Source: JBFMCT01 sp046565765
Lineage (GTDB): Bacteria; Actinomycetota; Acidimicrobiia; Acidimicrobiales; AC-14
DNA: 64,000 nt
Direction: 5' to 3'
Assembly (NCBI GenBank): GCA_046565765.1
Contig: JBKHXX010000057.1
Location: forward strand, 62,001-126,000
Both the position numbers and the translations under genes were made by a program. The notes beneath the pieces were generated by a model that was not told where the DNA came from, did no database searches, and saw only the letters and a list, made by a program, of their open reading frames with translations. How positions within the stretch are numbered: position 1 is the stretch's first letter; every line of letters begins with the position of its first letter. Below, piece by piece: positions 8,609 to 17,516 of the stretch.

Positions 8609-9787
8609 GTGACCGTCCCCGCCCCCCCGCTCACCGAGGCCGACGTCCTGGGGACGTTGCGGGGCGTCGTCGACCCGGAGCTGGGCTCCGACATCGTCGA
8701 CCTGGGCATGGTCCAGGAGGTCGAGGTCGGCGAAGGAGGGCTCGTGCGGGTGAAGGTCGCCCTCACCATCGCCGGCTGCCCCCTGCGGGCCCAGATCCGC
8801 GACGACGTGCGGGCCAAGCTGCGGGCCGTCCCGGGGGTCACCGACGTCAAGGTCGACTTCGGCGAGATGAGCCAGGCCCAGCGCACCGAGGTCATGCAGC
8901 GGGCCCGCAAGAAGGCGGCCGAGAACGCCCCCACCACCGAGGTACCCCTCACCACCCGGGTGCTGGCCGTGGCCAGCGGCAAGGGAGGCGTGGGCAAGTC
9001 GAGCGTGACCGTCAACCTGGCATCCGCCCTGGCCTCCCGGGGCTTCACGGTGGGCGTGCTCGACGCCGACATCTGGGGCTTCAGCGTCCCCCGCATGCTG
9101 GGCGTGAAAGGCCGGCTGGGGGCCGACGACGACCGCCGGCTGATCCGCCCCTACGAGGTGGTCGTGGGCGAAGGGAAGATCGAGGTCGTGAGCATGGGGC
9201 TGCTCGTCGACGACGAGGACATGGCCATCATGTGGCGGGGGTTGATGCTGGCCAAGGCCCTGGAGGAGTTCCTCCAGAAGGTGGCCTGGGGCCCCCTCGA
9301 CTACCTCCTGCTCGACATGCCGCCGGGCACCGGGGACATCCAGATGGCGCTGAGCCGGCTCCTGCCCCGGGCCCAGATGCTGATCGTCACCACGCCGGCG
9401 GTGGCGGCCCAGAAGGTGGCCGTGCGGGTGGCCGACATGGCCCGCCGGTCCTACCTCACCGTCCTGGGCGTGATCGAGAACATGACCGCCTTCACCTGCG
9501 ACCACGGCGAGTCCTACCCGCTGTTCGGCACGGGCGGCGGTCAGGCCCTGGCCGAAGGCCTGGGCGTGCCCCTGATCGGCCAGATCCCGCTGGAGCCCGC
9601 CGTCAGCGCGGCCAACGACGCCGGCCGGCCGCTCGCAGTGGCCGCACCCGAGAGCGCGTCAGGCGTGGTCTTCGCCGACCTGGCCCGCCGCCTCGCCGAG
9701 GACCTCGTCCCCCCCGTGGACATGGGTGGCTGCACCGCCCGGGTGCTGGCAGCCGCCAATGCCGCACTCGACGCCCTGCCGCGATGA
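8609..9787 (+). CDS. mrp: Mrp/NBP35-type P-loop ATPase, iron-sulfur scaffold
   Basis: The 392-residue protein has an N-terminal MIP18/DUF59 domain (about 8-95) and a deviant-Walker ATPase domain (Walker A GKGGVGKSS at about 125-133, DADIWGFSVPRML, DMPPGTGDIQ). Mrp proteins carry and transfer iron-sulfur clusters. The usual CxxC near ENMTAFTC is reduced to one Cys (CDHGE), so cluster binding may differ from the bacterial type. The GTG start is leaderless and divergent from the SufR-like regulator. Confidence 0.93.
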   Translation: MTVPAPPLTEADVLGTLRGVVDPELGSDIVDLGMVQEVEVGEGGLVRVKVALTIAGCPLRAQIRDDVRAKLRAVPGVTDVKVDFGEMSQAQRTEVMQRARKKAAENAPTTEVPLTTRVLAVASGKGGVGKSSVTVNLASALASRGFTVGVLDADIWGFSVPRMLGVKGRLGADDDRRLIRPYEVVVGEGKIEVVSMGLLVDDEDMAIMWRGLMLAKALEEFLQKVAWGPLDYLLLDMPPGTGDIQMALSRLLPRAQMLIVTTPAVAAQKVAVRVADMARRSYLTVLGVIENMTAFTCDHGESYPLFGTGGGQALAEGLGVPLIGQIPLEPAVSAANDAGRPLAVAAPESASGVVFADLARRLAEDLVPPVDMGGCTARVLAAANAALDALPR

Positions 9788-9844
9788 GTTCCGGTCGCCC
9801 GGATCGTCGGAGGGGCGACAAACCACCACGCAACGGAGGACCAG

Positions 9845-10276
9845 ATGGCCTTTCACCCCTACCTGTTCTTCGACGGCACCTGCCGCCAGGCGTTCACCCG
9901 CTACCAGGAGGTCTTCGGTGGCGAGCTGTCGGTCATGACGATGGCCGACACGCCCCCCGGCGAGGCGCCCGTCCCTGCGGAGCAGGCCGACATGGTCATG
10001 CACGCCTCGCTCACCTACGACGGCAACCTGCTCATGGGCTCCGACGACCCAACGGGCGGGTTCGACGGCGTCCGGGGGATGCAGGTCGCCTACTCCGCCC
10101 CTGACGCGGCCGAGGCCAAGCGGGCCTTCGACGCGCTGGCCGAAGGCGGCACGGTCACGATGCCGTTCAGCGAGACGTTCTGGTCGAAGGGGTTCGGCAT
10201 GTGCGTCGACCGCTTCGGCACGCCCTGGATGGTCGACACCGCGAACCCGGGCGAGGCCGGGTCATCCAGCAGCTAG
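9845..10276 (+). CDS. VOC/PhnB-like glyoxalase-fold protein
   Basis: The 143-residue protein has the two beta-alpha-beta-beta-beta modules of the vicinal-oxygen-chelate superfamily, in the PhnB/YjdN arrangement: LFFDGTCRQAFTRYQEVFGGEL at the start, then a repeat ending FWSKGFGMCVDRFGTPWMVD. Such proteins include bleomycin-type resistance proteins and many of unknown substrate. The ATG is preceded by GGAGG. Its end overlaps the convergent fxsA by 4 bases. Confidence 0.85.
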   Translation: MAFHPYLFFDGTCRQAFTRYQEVFGGELSVMTMADTPPGEAPVPAEQADMVMHASLTYDGNLLMGSDDPTGGFDGVRGMQVAYSAPDAAEAKRAFDALAEGGTVTMPFSETFWSKGFGMCVDRFGTPWMVDTANPGEAGSSSS

Positions 10277-10647
10277 AAGCGCTGGACCCGCATGGCGAGC
10301 CTGCGCAGGACGGTGCCCCGGATGGCGGCCCGCACCGGGGGCAGCAGGAGCAGGATCCCCACGCAGTCGGTCACGAAGCCGGGTGAGATGAGCAGGGCGC
10401 CGGCGAGCATGATCATCATGCCGTCGGCCACCTCCTTGCCCGGCACGTGGCCGGTCTCCATCTGGTGGCGGAACCGTCGCCACACGCCCAACCCCTCCCG
10501 CTTGACCAGCCACGACCCGATGACGCTGACCAGCAGCAGCAGGGCGATCGTGTTCAGCACGCCGATCACCTGGCCCACCTGGATGATCACCGCCAGCTCG
10601 ACGATGGGGAGGACCAGGAAGAGGAGGAACAGCACCGGGAGCATCAC
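10273..10647 (-). CDS. fxsA: FxsA family membrane protein
   Basis: The 124-residue protein has three hydrophobic stretches (about 1-20, 28-45 and 75-100) and the family pattern KREG-x-GVWRRF followed by GALLISPGFVTDCVGILLLLPP. FxsA is a cytoplasmic-membrane protein first known for modifying phage T7 exclusion; its cellular function is poorly defined. Confidence 0.88.
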   Translation of the reverse strand: MMLPVLFLLFLVLPIVELAVIIQVGQVIGVLNTIALLLLVSVIGSWLVKREGLGVWRRFRHQMETGHVPGKEVADGMMIMLAGALLISPGFVTDCVGILLLLPPVRAAIRGTVLRRLAMRVQRF

Positions 10648-10690
10648 CTAGCTCTAACACCCTGCCCGGTGCGGTGCTTCCCCTCGCCGG

Positions 10691-10696
10691 TACTCT
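10691..10696 (+). promoter_or_regulatory. -10 element of the pseudoprotease gene
   Basis: TACTCT ends 6 nt before the ATG at 10703, fitting a leaderless transcript. Confidence 0.5.
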
Positions 10697-10702
10697 CCTG
10701 CC

Positions 10703-11779
10703 ATGGCCCGGGACGACCCGACGGAGCCGATCTTCGTCGACGCGAGGCCCGAGCCGCCCAAGCCGCCGGCACGGCCCGCGCCCAAGCGGGTGCGGCCGCC
10801 GGCCAAGAAGCGGCCGGGAGCCACGGGGTCCCGGCCGGCGCCGGCGCGGGCGCCCGCCGTAGGACCCGCGGCCCCGGCTCCGCTCCGGGGCGAGGCCGAC
10901 GGGGAGCCGACGGTGGCGATCCGGCCGGTGACGGCTCGCCCGCACCGCCGCCGGCGGCGGCCGCCGCCGTTCATGCGCCCGGGTGCGCCCGGGGCCATCC
11001 TCATGACCGGCATCCTCGCCGTCATCGTGGCCTTCGTGGCGACCTTCGCCTGGGCCATCGTCGACGCCAGCAAGCCCGTGCGGGCCCCCGACTCGGAGAC
11101 CACGCCCGCCCCGTCCTTCGTGCCGCCGCCCACGATCGACCCTCAGACGAGCACCACCCGTCCGCCCGAGGACCTCACCGAGGAGGAGGTGGCCCGGCGG
11201 GTGGCGGCCACCGTCCGGCCCGTGCAGACGCGGGACGAAGCGGGCCAGCCCATCACCGGCACGGCCTTCGTGGTCGGCTCCTTCGGCGGCCAGACGCTGC
11301 TGCTGACGTCGTTCGAGGTGGTGCGGGCCAGCACGAGGAACCCCGGTCCCGGCATCACCCTCGACGGCAACCGCCAGGCCTCGCTGTGGACGTGGGAGGA
11401 GAGCCGTGACCTGGCCCTGCTGGTCACCGGCGGGTCGATCGAGAGCCTGCCGTGGGCGACCATCGCCCCCGAGCCGGGCGACAAGGTGTGGGCCGGTGGG
11501 GCCGGCCAGAGGATGTCGGCCGGGGTCGTGCTGGCCGTGAACGACGGCGGGATAGAACACAACATCTTCATCGACGACGTGCGGCGGGGCGCGCCGCTGA
11601 TCAACGAGCGGGGCGAGCTGCTGGGGATGACGTCGCTCGCCTACAACCCGGGCGGGAGGGGGACCGACACGCTCTACACGGCCATCGCCATCCGGTCCGC
11701 CTGCGAACGGGTTCTGCGCTGCGGCAGCGGCAACACCACCGCCGAGGGCGCCGCCAGCACCACCACCGCGCCGCGTTAG
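10703..11779 (+). CDS. membrane-anchored trypsin-fold protein, probably catalytically inactive
   Basis: The 358-residue protein has a Pro/Arg/Ala-rich cytoplasmic segment (1-95), one membrane helix (about 97-120), a Pro/Thr linker and an extracellular domain (about 170-345) like DegP/S1 proteases. GTAFVVG, LLLTSFEVV and DLALLVT are the expected strands. The His position (normally NAHVV) reads SFEVV, and the catalytic GNSGGP is replaced by DDVRRGAPLIN; only the Asp is kept. It therefore looks like a pseudoprotease, perhaps a binding or sensing domain. Its end overlaps the convergent PBP gene by 4 bases. Confidence 0.75.
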   Translation: MARDDPTEPIFVDARPEPPKPPARPAPKRVRPPAKKRPGATGSRPAPARAPAVGPAAPAPLRGEADGEPTVAIRPVTARPHRRRRRPPPFMRPGAPGAILMTGILAVIVAFVATFAWAIVDASKPVRAPDSETTPAPSFVPPPTIDPQTSTTRPPEDLTEEEVARRVAATVRPVQTRDEAGQPITGTAFVVGSFGGQTLLLTSFEVVRASTRNPGPGITLDGNRQASLWTWEESRDLALLVTGGSIESLPWATIAPEPGDKVWAGGAGQRMSAGVVLAVNDGGIEHNIFIDDVRRGAPLINERGELLGMTSLAYNPGGRGTDTLYTAIAIRSACERVLRCGSGNTTAEGAASTTTAPR

Positions 11780-14061
11780 GGGATCGACCGGGTCGTCGGC
11801 GTGACCGAGACCGTCGTGGGGACGACGGGTGGTCGGGTGGTCGTGGTGTTGAAGGGCGACGTAGGCAGCGGCAGCAGCGTCGGCTGCGGCCCGGTGGGGA
11901 ACGTCGGGAACGGCGTGGTCGGCAAGGGGGCGACCGTGGGCGGGGGACCCTGCACGATCTGGATGGGCGTGGTGACCTGCGTCTCCTCCAAGGCCCGGCG
12001 GGGACCGGCGGCGATGTCGCCGGCCAAGGCGACCGGGGCGGGGAAGTTGGCCTCGGGCATGCCCTTGACCGCCTCGCTCATGAACGCCTTCCAGGTGGAA
12101 GCCGGGATCGTCCCCCCGTAGACCTGGTTGACGCCCTTGATGTTGCGGAGCGGGCGGGACCGGGTGTCGGAGTAGCCCATCCACACCGCCGTGGACAGTT
12201 GGGGCGTGTAGCCCACGAACCAGGCGTCGCCGTTGTCCTCGCTGGTGCCGGTCTTGCCGGCGGTGCCCTCGGGGCGACCGATGGCGGCGCCCTCGCCGGT
12301 GCCGAACTGCACGACGCCCTTGAGCACGTCGTTGACGTTGTCGGCGACCGCCTCGGCCAGCACCCGCCGTGGCTGGCGCTTGGTGTTGTCCTCCAGCACC
12401 CGGCCCTCGGCGTCGGTGACCTTCACCACTGGTGTCACGGGCTGCTGGAGGCCTCGATTGGCGAACACCGAGTAGGCGGCGGCCATGTCGAGGGGCGAGG
12501 ACTCGGCGGAGCCGAGGGTGAGGCTGACCCCGTAGGGCTCGCCGTCGGTGGGACGGGTGCCGTCCGGCCCGACCATGGTGAGACCGAGCCGGTTGGCCAT
12601 CTCCGCCGTCTCCTTGACCCCCACGTCCCGGACGAGCTGGGCGTAGACGGTGTTGACCGAGTAGGCGGTGGCAAGGCGGAGGGAGATGGCCCCGTAGCCG
12701 CCGCTCTCCACGTTGCGGATCGTGCAGTTGGCCGCCCCGCAGTTGGGCACGGTGTAGGACGACGGCCCGCTGTAGACCCGGCTGGGGCCGATGCCCGCCT
12801 CGAAGGCGGCGGCCAGGGTGATGGGCTTGAACGCCGATCCCGGCTGGCGGCCGCTGCCCCCTCCCGCCAGGCAGACGGGGCCGGTGGGCGCGGGCTGGTC
12901 CGGCTCACGGGGGGGCTGCTCGACGCAGGACCCGAGGGCCAGGTTCACCTGCGAGGAGTCGAAGTCCCGCCCGCCGATGAGGGCCTTCACGTAGCCGGTC
13001 CCCGGCTCGACCGAGACCAGCGCCATCTCCAGCGGCGGCTGGGTGCCGGCCAGGGCGTTGGTGACCGCGGCCCGGGCCTGCTCCTGCATGCGGGGGTCGA
13101 GCGACGTCTCCACCCGCAGGCCGCCCTTGTAGATGGCGTCGTCGCCGTACTTGACACTGATGTAGCGGCGGACGGCGTCCACGAAGTACGGCTCGGTGGC
13201 CGACTGCGCCTCGATGGGGTGGATCAGCACGGCCGGCCCGTCGGGCGCCGCCTCGCTGCCCACGTTGACGATCCGCATGGCCGCCGCCTCGTCATGCTGT
13301 GCCTGGCTGATCCGCCTCTGCTCGAGCATCAGCCGCAGGGTCCGCAGCCGGTTGGCCTCGGCCGCCGACGGGTTGGCCCGGGGCTCCAGCTCGCTGGGAG
13401 CGCGGATGACACCGGCGAGCATGGCCGCCTCCGCCAGGTTGATCTCGCTCACGGGCTTCTTGAAGTACGACTCGGCCGCCGCACCCACGCCGTAGGCGCC
13501 GCCCCCCAGGTAGATCTGGGACAGGTAGCGGTAGAGGATCTCGTCCTTGTCGAACTGCCGGTCGATGCGGCTGGCGATGACCGCTTCCTTGAGCTTGCGG
13601 GCGAAGGTCCGCTCGCCCCCGGTGTAGACCTGCTTGACGTACTGCTGGGTGATGGTCGACCCGCCCTGCACCACGTCGCGGTTCCGGAAGTCGGCCCACA
13701 GGGCCCGGAAGGCGGCCTGGATGTCGAAGCCGCTGTGGGAGTAGAAGCGCTGGTCCTCCACCGCCACCACGGCCTGCTTGAGGACCTCGGGGATGTCCTC
13801 CGGCTTGACCGGCACCTTGGTGTCGAAGCGGCGCAGCACGCCGATCTCGTTGCCGGTGGCGTCGTAGATGTGGGTGATGCGCGAGGCGTCGACGTCGGCG
13901 TTGGGCCGGGGCAGGGCGGGCGTGGGCAGCGGCAGGAAGATGTACGACCCGAGCGAGACGCCGATCACCACGACGGGGAGGACGAAGGCCACCGCCAGGA
14001 ACGTGGCGATGGCCTGCGGGAGGCGCGACAGGCGGAGCCCCATGGCCCGCAATGATCCCAT
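11776..14061 (-). CDS. class A penicillin-binding protein (transglycosylase/transpeptidase)
   Basis: The 761-residue protein has a cytoplasmic N-terminus, a membrane helix (about 17-40), a GT51 domain with the catalytic VAVEDQRFYSHSG segment near 100 and GGSTITQQYVK, and a transpeptidase domain with SxxK (GSAFKP, about 408), SxN (SVN, about 468) and KTG (GKTGTSEDNG, about 602). It polymerises and cross-links peptidoglycan outside the membrane. The tail after about 690 is Pro/Thr-rich, as in actinobacterial PonA proteins. The start at 14061 has a CGGGAG site; an internal ATG at 14043 is possible. It is divergent from selA. Confidence 0.95.
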   Translation of the reverse strand: MGSLRAMGLRLSRLPQAIATFLAVAFVLPVVVIGVSLGSYIFLPLPTPALPRPNADVDASRITHIYDATGNEIGVLRRFDTKVPVKPEDIPEVLKQAVVAVEDQRFYSHSGFDIQAAFRALWADFRNRDVVQGGSTITQQYVKQVYTGGERTFARKLKEAVIASRIDRQFDKDEILYRYLSQIYLGGGAYGVGAAAESYFKKPVSEINLAEAAMLAGVIRAPSELEPRANPSAAEANRLRTLRLMLEQRRISQAQHDEAAAMRIVNVGSEAAPDGPAVLIHPIEAQSATEPYFVDAVRRYISVKYGDDAIYKGGLRVETSLDPRMQEQARAAVTNALAGTQPPLEMALVSVEPGTGYVKALIGGRDFDSSQVNLALGSCVEQPPREPDQPAPTGPVCLAGGGSGRQPGSAFKPITLAAAFEAGIGPSRVYSGPSSYTVPNCGAANCTIRNVESGGYGAISLRLATAYSVNTVYAQLVRDVGVKETAEMANRLGLTMVGPDGTRPTDGEPYGVSLTLGSAESSPLDMAAAYSVFANRGLQQPVTPVVKVTDAEGRVLEDNTKRQPRRVLAEAVADNVNDVLKGVVQFGTGEGAAIGRPEGTAGKTGTSEDNGDAWFVGYTPQLSTAVWMGYSDTRSRPLRNIKGVNQVYGGTIPASTWKAFMSEAVKGMPEANFPAPVALAGDIAAGPRRALEETQVTTPIQIVQGPPPTVAPLPTTPFPTFPTGPQPTLLPLPTSPFNTTTTRPPVVPTTVSVTPTTRSIP

Positions 14062-14076
14062 GAACGCACACTCCCG

Positions 14077-14082
14077 TATCCT
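14077..14082 (+). promoter_or_regulatory. -10 element of selA
   Basis: TATCCT ends 6 nt before the selA GTG (14089). A leaderless selAB transcript is likely. Confidence 0.5.
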
Positions 14083-14088
14083 CGGGAG

Positions 14089-15363
14089 GTGCCCGACCGG
14101 CCGCCCTCCGTCGACGCGTTGGCCCGCTCGCTGGCCGACATCGACCTCCCCCACCCGCTGCTGGTCGACGCCGCCCGCCGGGCCATCGCCGCCGGGGACC
14201 CGTCGTCGGCCCGGGCCCTCGCCGAGCGGGTGGCCGCCACGCTGCTGTGTCCGGTGGTCAACGCCACCGGCGTCCTCTTGCACACCAACCTGGGCCGGGC
14301 GCCCCTGGCCGGCCGTGGGCCTCTGGGCGACGCCGGCGCCCTCCGCTACAGCAACCTCGAGTTCGACCTGACCACGGGGAAGCGGGGGTCGCGCCGCGGC
14401 CACGCCGGGTCGCTGCTGGCCCGGGCGGCGGGGGCGGAGGCGGCGGTCGTGGTCAACAACGGGGCGGCCGCGGTGCTGCTGGTGCTGGCCGCCCTGGCCA
14501 GGGACCGGGCCGTGGTGGTGTCCCGGGGCGAGCTGGTAGAGATCGGCGGCGGGTTCCGGGTGCCCGACGTGATGGCCCAGTCGGGGGCGCGGCTGGTCGA
14601 GGTGGGGACGACCAACCGCACCCGCCTCCGGGACTACGAGGCCGCCCTGGGCGAGAACCACGACGTGTCGCTGATCCTCAAGGTCCACCAGTCGAACTAC
14701 CGGATCGTGGGGTTCACCGAGGCGGCCGAGGTCGGCGCGCTGGCCCGGCTGGGCCCCCCGGTGGTGGCCGACATCGGCTCGGGCCTCCTCGACGCCGACA
14801 CGCCCTGGCTGCCCGGCTCGGGCGGTCCGCCGGCGTGGCTGGCCGGGGAGCCGGCCGCCCGCCAGACGCTCGCCGCCGGCGCCGCCCTCGTCACCTTCTC
14901 GGGCGACAAGCTGCTGGGCGGGCCCCAGGCCGGGATCGTCGCCGGCCGGCCGGATCTCGTGGAGCGCTGCGCCCGCCACCCGCTCATGCGGGCCTTCCGG
15001 CCGGGGGGGCTGGTCCTGGGCGCGCTCCAGGAGACCGCCATGGCCTACCTGCGACGGGACGGGCTGGCCATCCCGTTCTGGCGGATGGCGGCCGAGCCGG
15101 TGGAGTCGCTGCGGGCCCGGGCCGCGGCCATGGGCGTCGGTCGGGTGGTCGACACGGTGGCGGTGGCGGGTGGGGGGTCGGTGCCCGGCCAGGAGATGCC
15201 CTCGGCCGGGGTGGCGGTGGAGGGTGACCACGCCGAGCGGCTCCGCTCCTGCGACCCGCCCATCGTGGCCCGGGTGCACGAGGGCTCGACGGTGTGCGAC
15301 CTGCGGACGGTCGACCCCGCCGACGACCCCCTGGTGGCCAAGGCCCTCGCCGACCTCGGATGA
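14089..15363 (+). CDS. selA: L-seryl-tRNA(Sec) selenium transferase
   Basis: The 424-residue PLP enzyme converts seryl-tRNA(Sec) to selenocysteyl-tRNA(Sec) using selenophosphate. Family segments are present: ALLCP-like NATGVLLHTNLGRAPL, the PLP-binding TFSGDKLLGGPQAG with the Schiff-base Lys at about K274, and VNNGAAAVLL. The start is GTG. The stop overlaps the selB start, so the two are coupled. No selD, selC or obvious selenoprotein gene is in the window; these must be elsewhere if the pathway works. Confidence 0.95.
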   Translation: MPDRPPSVDALARSLADIDLPHPLLVDAARRAIAAGDPSSARALAERVAATLLCPVVNATGVLLHTNLGRAPLAGRGPLGDAGALRYSNLEFDLTTGKRGSRRGHAGSLLARAAGAEAAVVVNNGAAAVLLVLAALARDRAVVVSRGELVEIGGGFRVPDVMAQSGARLVEVGTTNRTRLRDYEAALGENHDVSLILKVHQSNYRIVGFTEAAEVGALARLGPPVVADIGSGLLDADTPWLPGSGGPPAWLAGEPAARQTLAAGAALVTFSGDKLLGGPQAGIVAGRPDLVERCARHPLMRAFRPGGLVLGALQETAMAYLRRDGLAIPFWRMAAEPVESLRARAAAMGVGRVVDTVAVAGGGSVPGQEMPSAGVAVEGDHAERLRSCDPPIVARVHEGSTVCDLRTVDPADDPLVAKALADLG

Positions 15364-17114
15364 GCGAGGCGCCCGGAGCCGCGCCGGCGACCATGCACGT
15401 CGTGGCCACCGCCGGCCACGTCGACCACGGCAAGTCCACCCTCGTGCTGGCCCTCACCGGCATGGACCCCGACCGCTTCGCCGAGGAGAAGGCGCGGGGC
15501 CTCACCATCGACCTGGGCTTCGCCTGGACCACCCTCCCGTCGGGCCGCCAGCTCGCGTTCGTCGACGTGCCCGGCCACGTCCGGTTCCTCAAGAACATGC
15601 TGGCCGGGGTGGGTGCGGTCGACGCCTGCCTGTTCATCGTGGCCGCCACCGAGGGCTGGAAGCCCCAGTCGGAGGAGCATCTGCGCATCCTCGAGGTCCT
15701 CGGCGTGCAACACGGCCTGGTCGCACTCACCAAGGTCGGCCTGGTGGACGGTGACGACCGGGAGCTGGCCCGGCTGATGATCTCCGAGGCGGTGGAGGGC
15801 ACGTTCCTGGAGAAGGCGGAGATCGTCGAGGTGGACGCTCCCACCAACGTCGGCCTGGACGAGATGCGGGCCGCCCTCGACCGGCTGCTGGAGGCCACAC
15901 CGGTCTCCGCCGACCGGGGCCGGGCCCGCCTGTGGGTCGACCGGGTCTTCGCGGCCAAGGGGTCGGGCACGGTGGTCACGGGCACCCTGGCCGGCGGATC
16001 GTTGCACGTCGACGACGAGCTGCTGGTCCTGCCGCTGGGCCGGCGGGTGCGGGTGCGGGCCCTCCAGAGCCTCCAGCGGCAGCGCAGCGCGGTGCCGCCC
16101 GGCAGCCGGGTGGCCGTCAACCTCACCGGCGTGGCCCACGACGAGGTGGCCCGGGGCGCGGCGCTCGTCCGCCCCGACCAGTGGCAGCCCACCCGCATGG
16201 TCGACGCCTCGCTCGCCGTGCTGGGCGGCCTCGACCACGAGGTCAGCGCCCGCGGCGCCTACCAGGTCTACCTCGGCTCGGGCGAGCACCCGGTGCGCCT
16301 GCGGGTGCTGGGGACGGAGGCCATCCTGCCCGGTGACGAGGGCCGTGTGCGCCTGCACCTGCCCGTTCGCGTACCCCTGCTGCCCGGCGACCGCTACGTG
16401 CTGCGGGAGAGCGGGCGGCACGAGACGGTCGGCGGCGGAGTGGTGCTCGACGTGGCCCCCGTCCTGCCCGCGTCGAAGGCCCGGCCGTCGCTCTCGGTCG
16501 ACCGGGTCGTCGAGGAGCGCGGCTGGGTGGACGCGGCCGAGTTAGAGCGGCTCACCGGCGAGCGGCGCGGCCCGAACGTGGGCCGGTGGGTGGTGTCGGA
16601 GCCCGCCCGCGACGCCACCGTGGAGCGGGTCCGCAGCGCCGTCGAGGCGGCCGGGCCCCTCGGCCTCGACCAGGCGACGCTCACCGACCAGGAGCGGGCC
16701 GTGCTGCCCCTGCTCGAGGGCGTGGCGGTGGACGCCGGCCGGCTGCGACCGGCCGGCGCCGTGGACCCGCTGGCCGGCCATCCCTACGTCGAGGCCCTGG
16801 CCGCCGCCCCGTTCACCCCGCCCGACCCTCCCCCCACGGTCAGCCGGGCCGAGCTGTCGGAGCTGGTGCGGCGAGGCCTGGTGGTGGCCCAGGACGGCTG
16901 CTACTTCGCCCCGTCGGCCCTGGAGGCGGCCGCCCGGGCCGTCGCCCAACTGCTGGGCGCCAACCCCGAGGGCGTCACCGTCGCCCAGGTGCGCGAGGCC
17001 CTGGGCACGACCCGCAAGTACGCCCTCCCGCTGCTCGCCCGACTCGACGCCGACGGGGTGACGCGTCGAAGGGGAGACCTCCGCATCGGGGGCCCCCGCC
17101 TGCCGCCGGTCTAA
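15360..17114 (+). CDS. selB: selenocysteine-specific elongation factor
   Basis: The 584-residue GTPase delivers Sec-tRNA to UGA codons marked by a SECIS element. It has the G1 loop AGHVDHGKST (18-27), the G3 DVPGH, EF-Tu-like domains 2 and 3 (about 185-370), and C-terminal winged helices (about 380-584) that bind SECIS RNA. The G4 position reads TKVG rather than N/TKxD, so nucleotide specificity could be relaxed. The ATG overlaps the selA stop. Confidence 0.95.
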   Translation: MSEAPGAAPATMHVVATAGHVDHGKSTLVLALTGMDPDRFAEEKARGLTIDLGFAWTTLPSGRQLAFVDVPGHVRFLKNMLAGVGAVDACLFIVAATEGWKPQSEEHLRILEVLGVQHGLVALTKVGLVDGDDRELARLMISEAVEGTFLEKAEIVEVDAPTNVGLDEMRAALDRLLEATPVSADRGRARLWVDRVFAAKGSGTVVTGTLAGGSLHVDDELLVLPLGRRVRVRALQSLQRQRSAVPPGSRVAVNLTGVAHDEVARGAALVRPDQWQPTRMVDASLAVLGGLDHEVSARGAYQVYLGSGEHPVRLRVLGTEAILPGDEGRVRLHLPVRVPLLPGDRYVLRESGRHETVGGGVVLDVAPVLPASKARPSLSVDRVVEERGWVDAAELERLTGERRGPNVGRWVVSEPARDATVERVRSAVEAAGPLGLDQATLTDQERAVLPLLEGVAVDAGRLRPAGAVDPLAGHPYVEALAAAPFTPPDPPPTVSRAELSELVRRGLVVAQDGCYFAPSALEAAARAVAQLLGANPEGVTVAQVREALGTTRKYALPLLARLDADGVTRRRGDLRIGGPRLPPV

Positions 17115-17118
17115 CGCC

Positions 17119-17382
17119 CTATCCGGCGCGCTGGGCGATGATCTGCTTCCGCTCGAGCTCGTTCAACCCGCCCCAGATCCCGTGCGGCTCACGGATCCGG
17201 ACGGCGTAATCGAGGCAGGGGCGGACCACGGGGCAGGTCGCGCAGATGCTCTTGGCCCTGCGCTCGCGCGCCTCCCGCTCGTCTTTGCGCTCCAGATGCG
17301 ACGGTGGAAAGAAGACGGCAGCCTGCGGCCCTTTGCAGGCAGCCCGCTCCTGCCACAGCTCCTGTGCCCTCTGGCTTCTCAA
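17119..17382 (-). CDS. WhiB-family iron-sulfur transcription factor
   Basis: The 87-residue protein has the four cluster-binding cysteines C16, C47, C50 and C56 (C-x30-C-x2-C-x5-C) and the GIWGG turn (68-72) followed by a basic tail. WhiB proteins bind a 4Fe-4S cluster and act with sigma-A or as redox sensors. The start is TTG with an upstream GAGGGGG, and a stop codon lies just before it. The neighbourhood (class A PBP, WhiB, two ArsA-like ATPases) resembles the mycobacterial ponA2-whiB4-Rv3680-Rv3679 group, but the FFPP and GIWGGLNE segments look less like WhiB4/WblA, so orthology is uncertain. Confidence 0.9.
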   Translation of the reverse strand: MRSQRAQELWQERAACKGPQAAVFFPPSHLERKDEREARERRAKSICATCPVVRPCLDYAVRIREPHGIWGGLNELERKQIIAQRAG

Positions 17383-17516
17383 CTGGCCCCCTCGGTCAGG
17401 TCAGGAAAAATTACCCCTCGACAGAGGGCTCCACAAGGGGTCTATTTTCGGCATCGTCGCAGGTAGGGGCATTGGCGGACGCCGTAACGGCGTTCTGCAC
17501 CTAGCCGGCCGGCGGC

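Noticed and set aside
7126..10104. 992-codon plus-strand open frame
   Set aside because: It is antisense to ridA, the IscA-type gene and the SufR-like gene and out of frame with mrp. Its product is Gly/Val/Asp/Arg-rich with no family pattern; long antisense frames are expected at this GC content.
11452..14055. 867-codon plus-strand open frame over the PBP gene
   Set aside because: It is antisense to an unmistakable penicillin-binding protein.
14062..15279. Upstream in-frame extension of the PBP gene
   Set aside because: It is antisense to selA; the membrane helix and RBS place the start at 14061.
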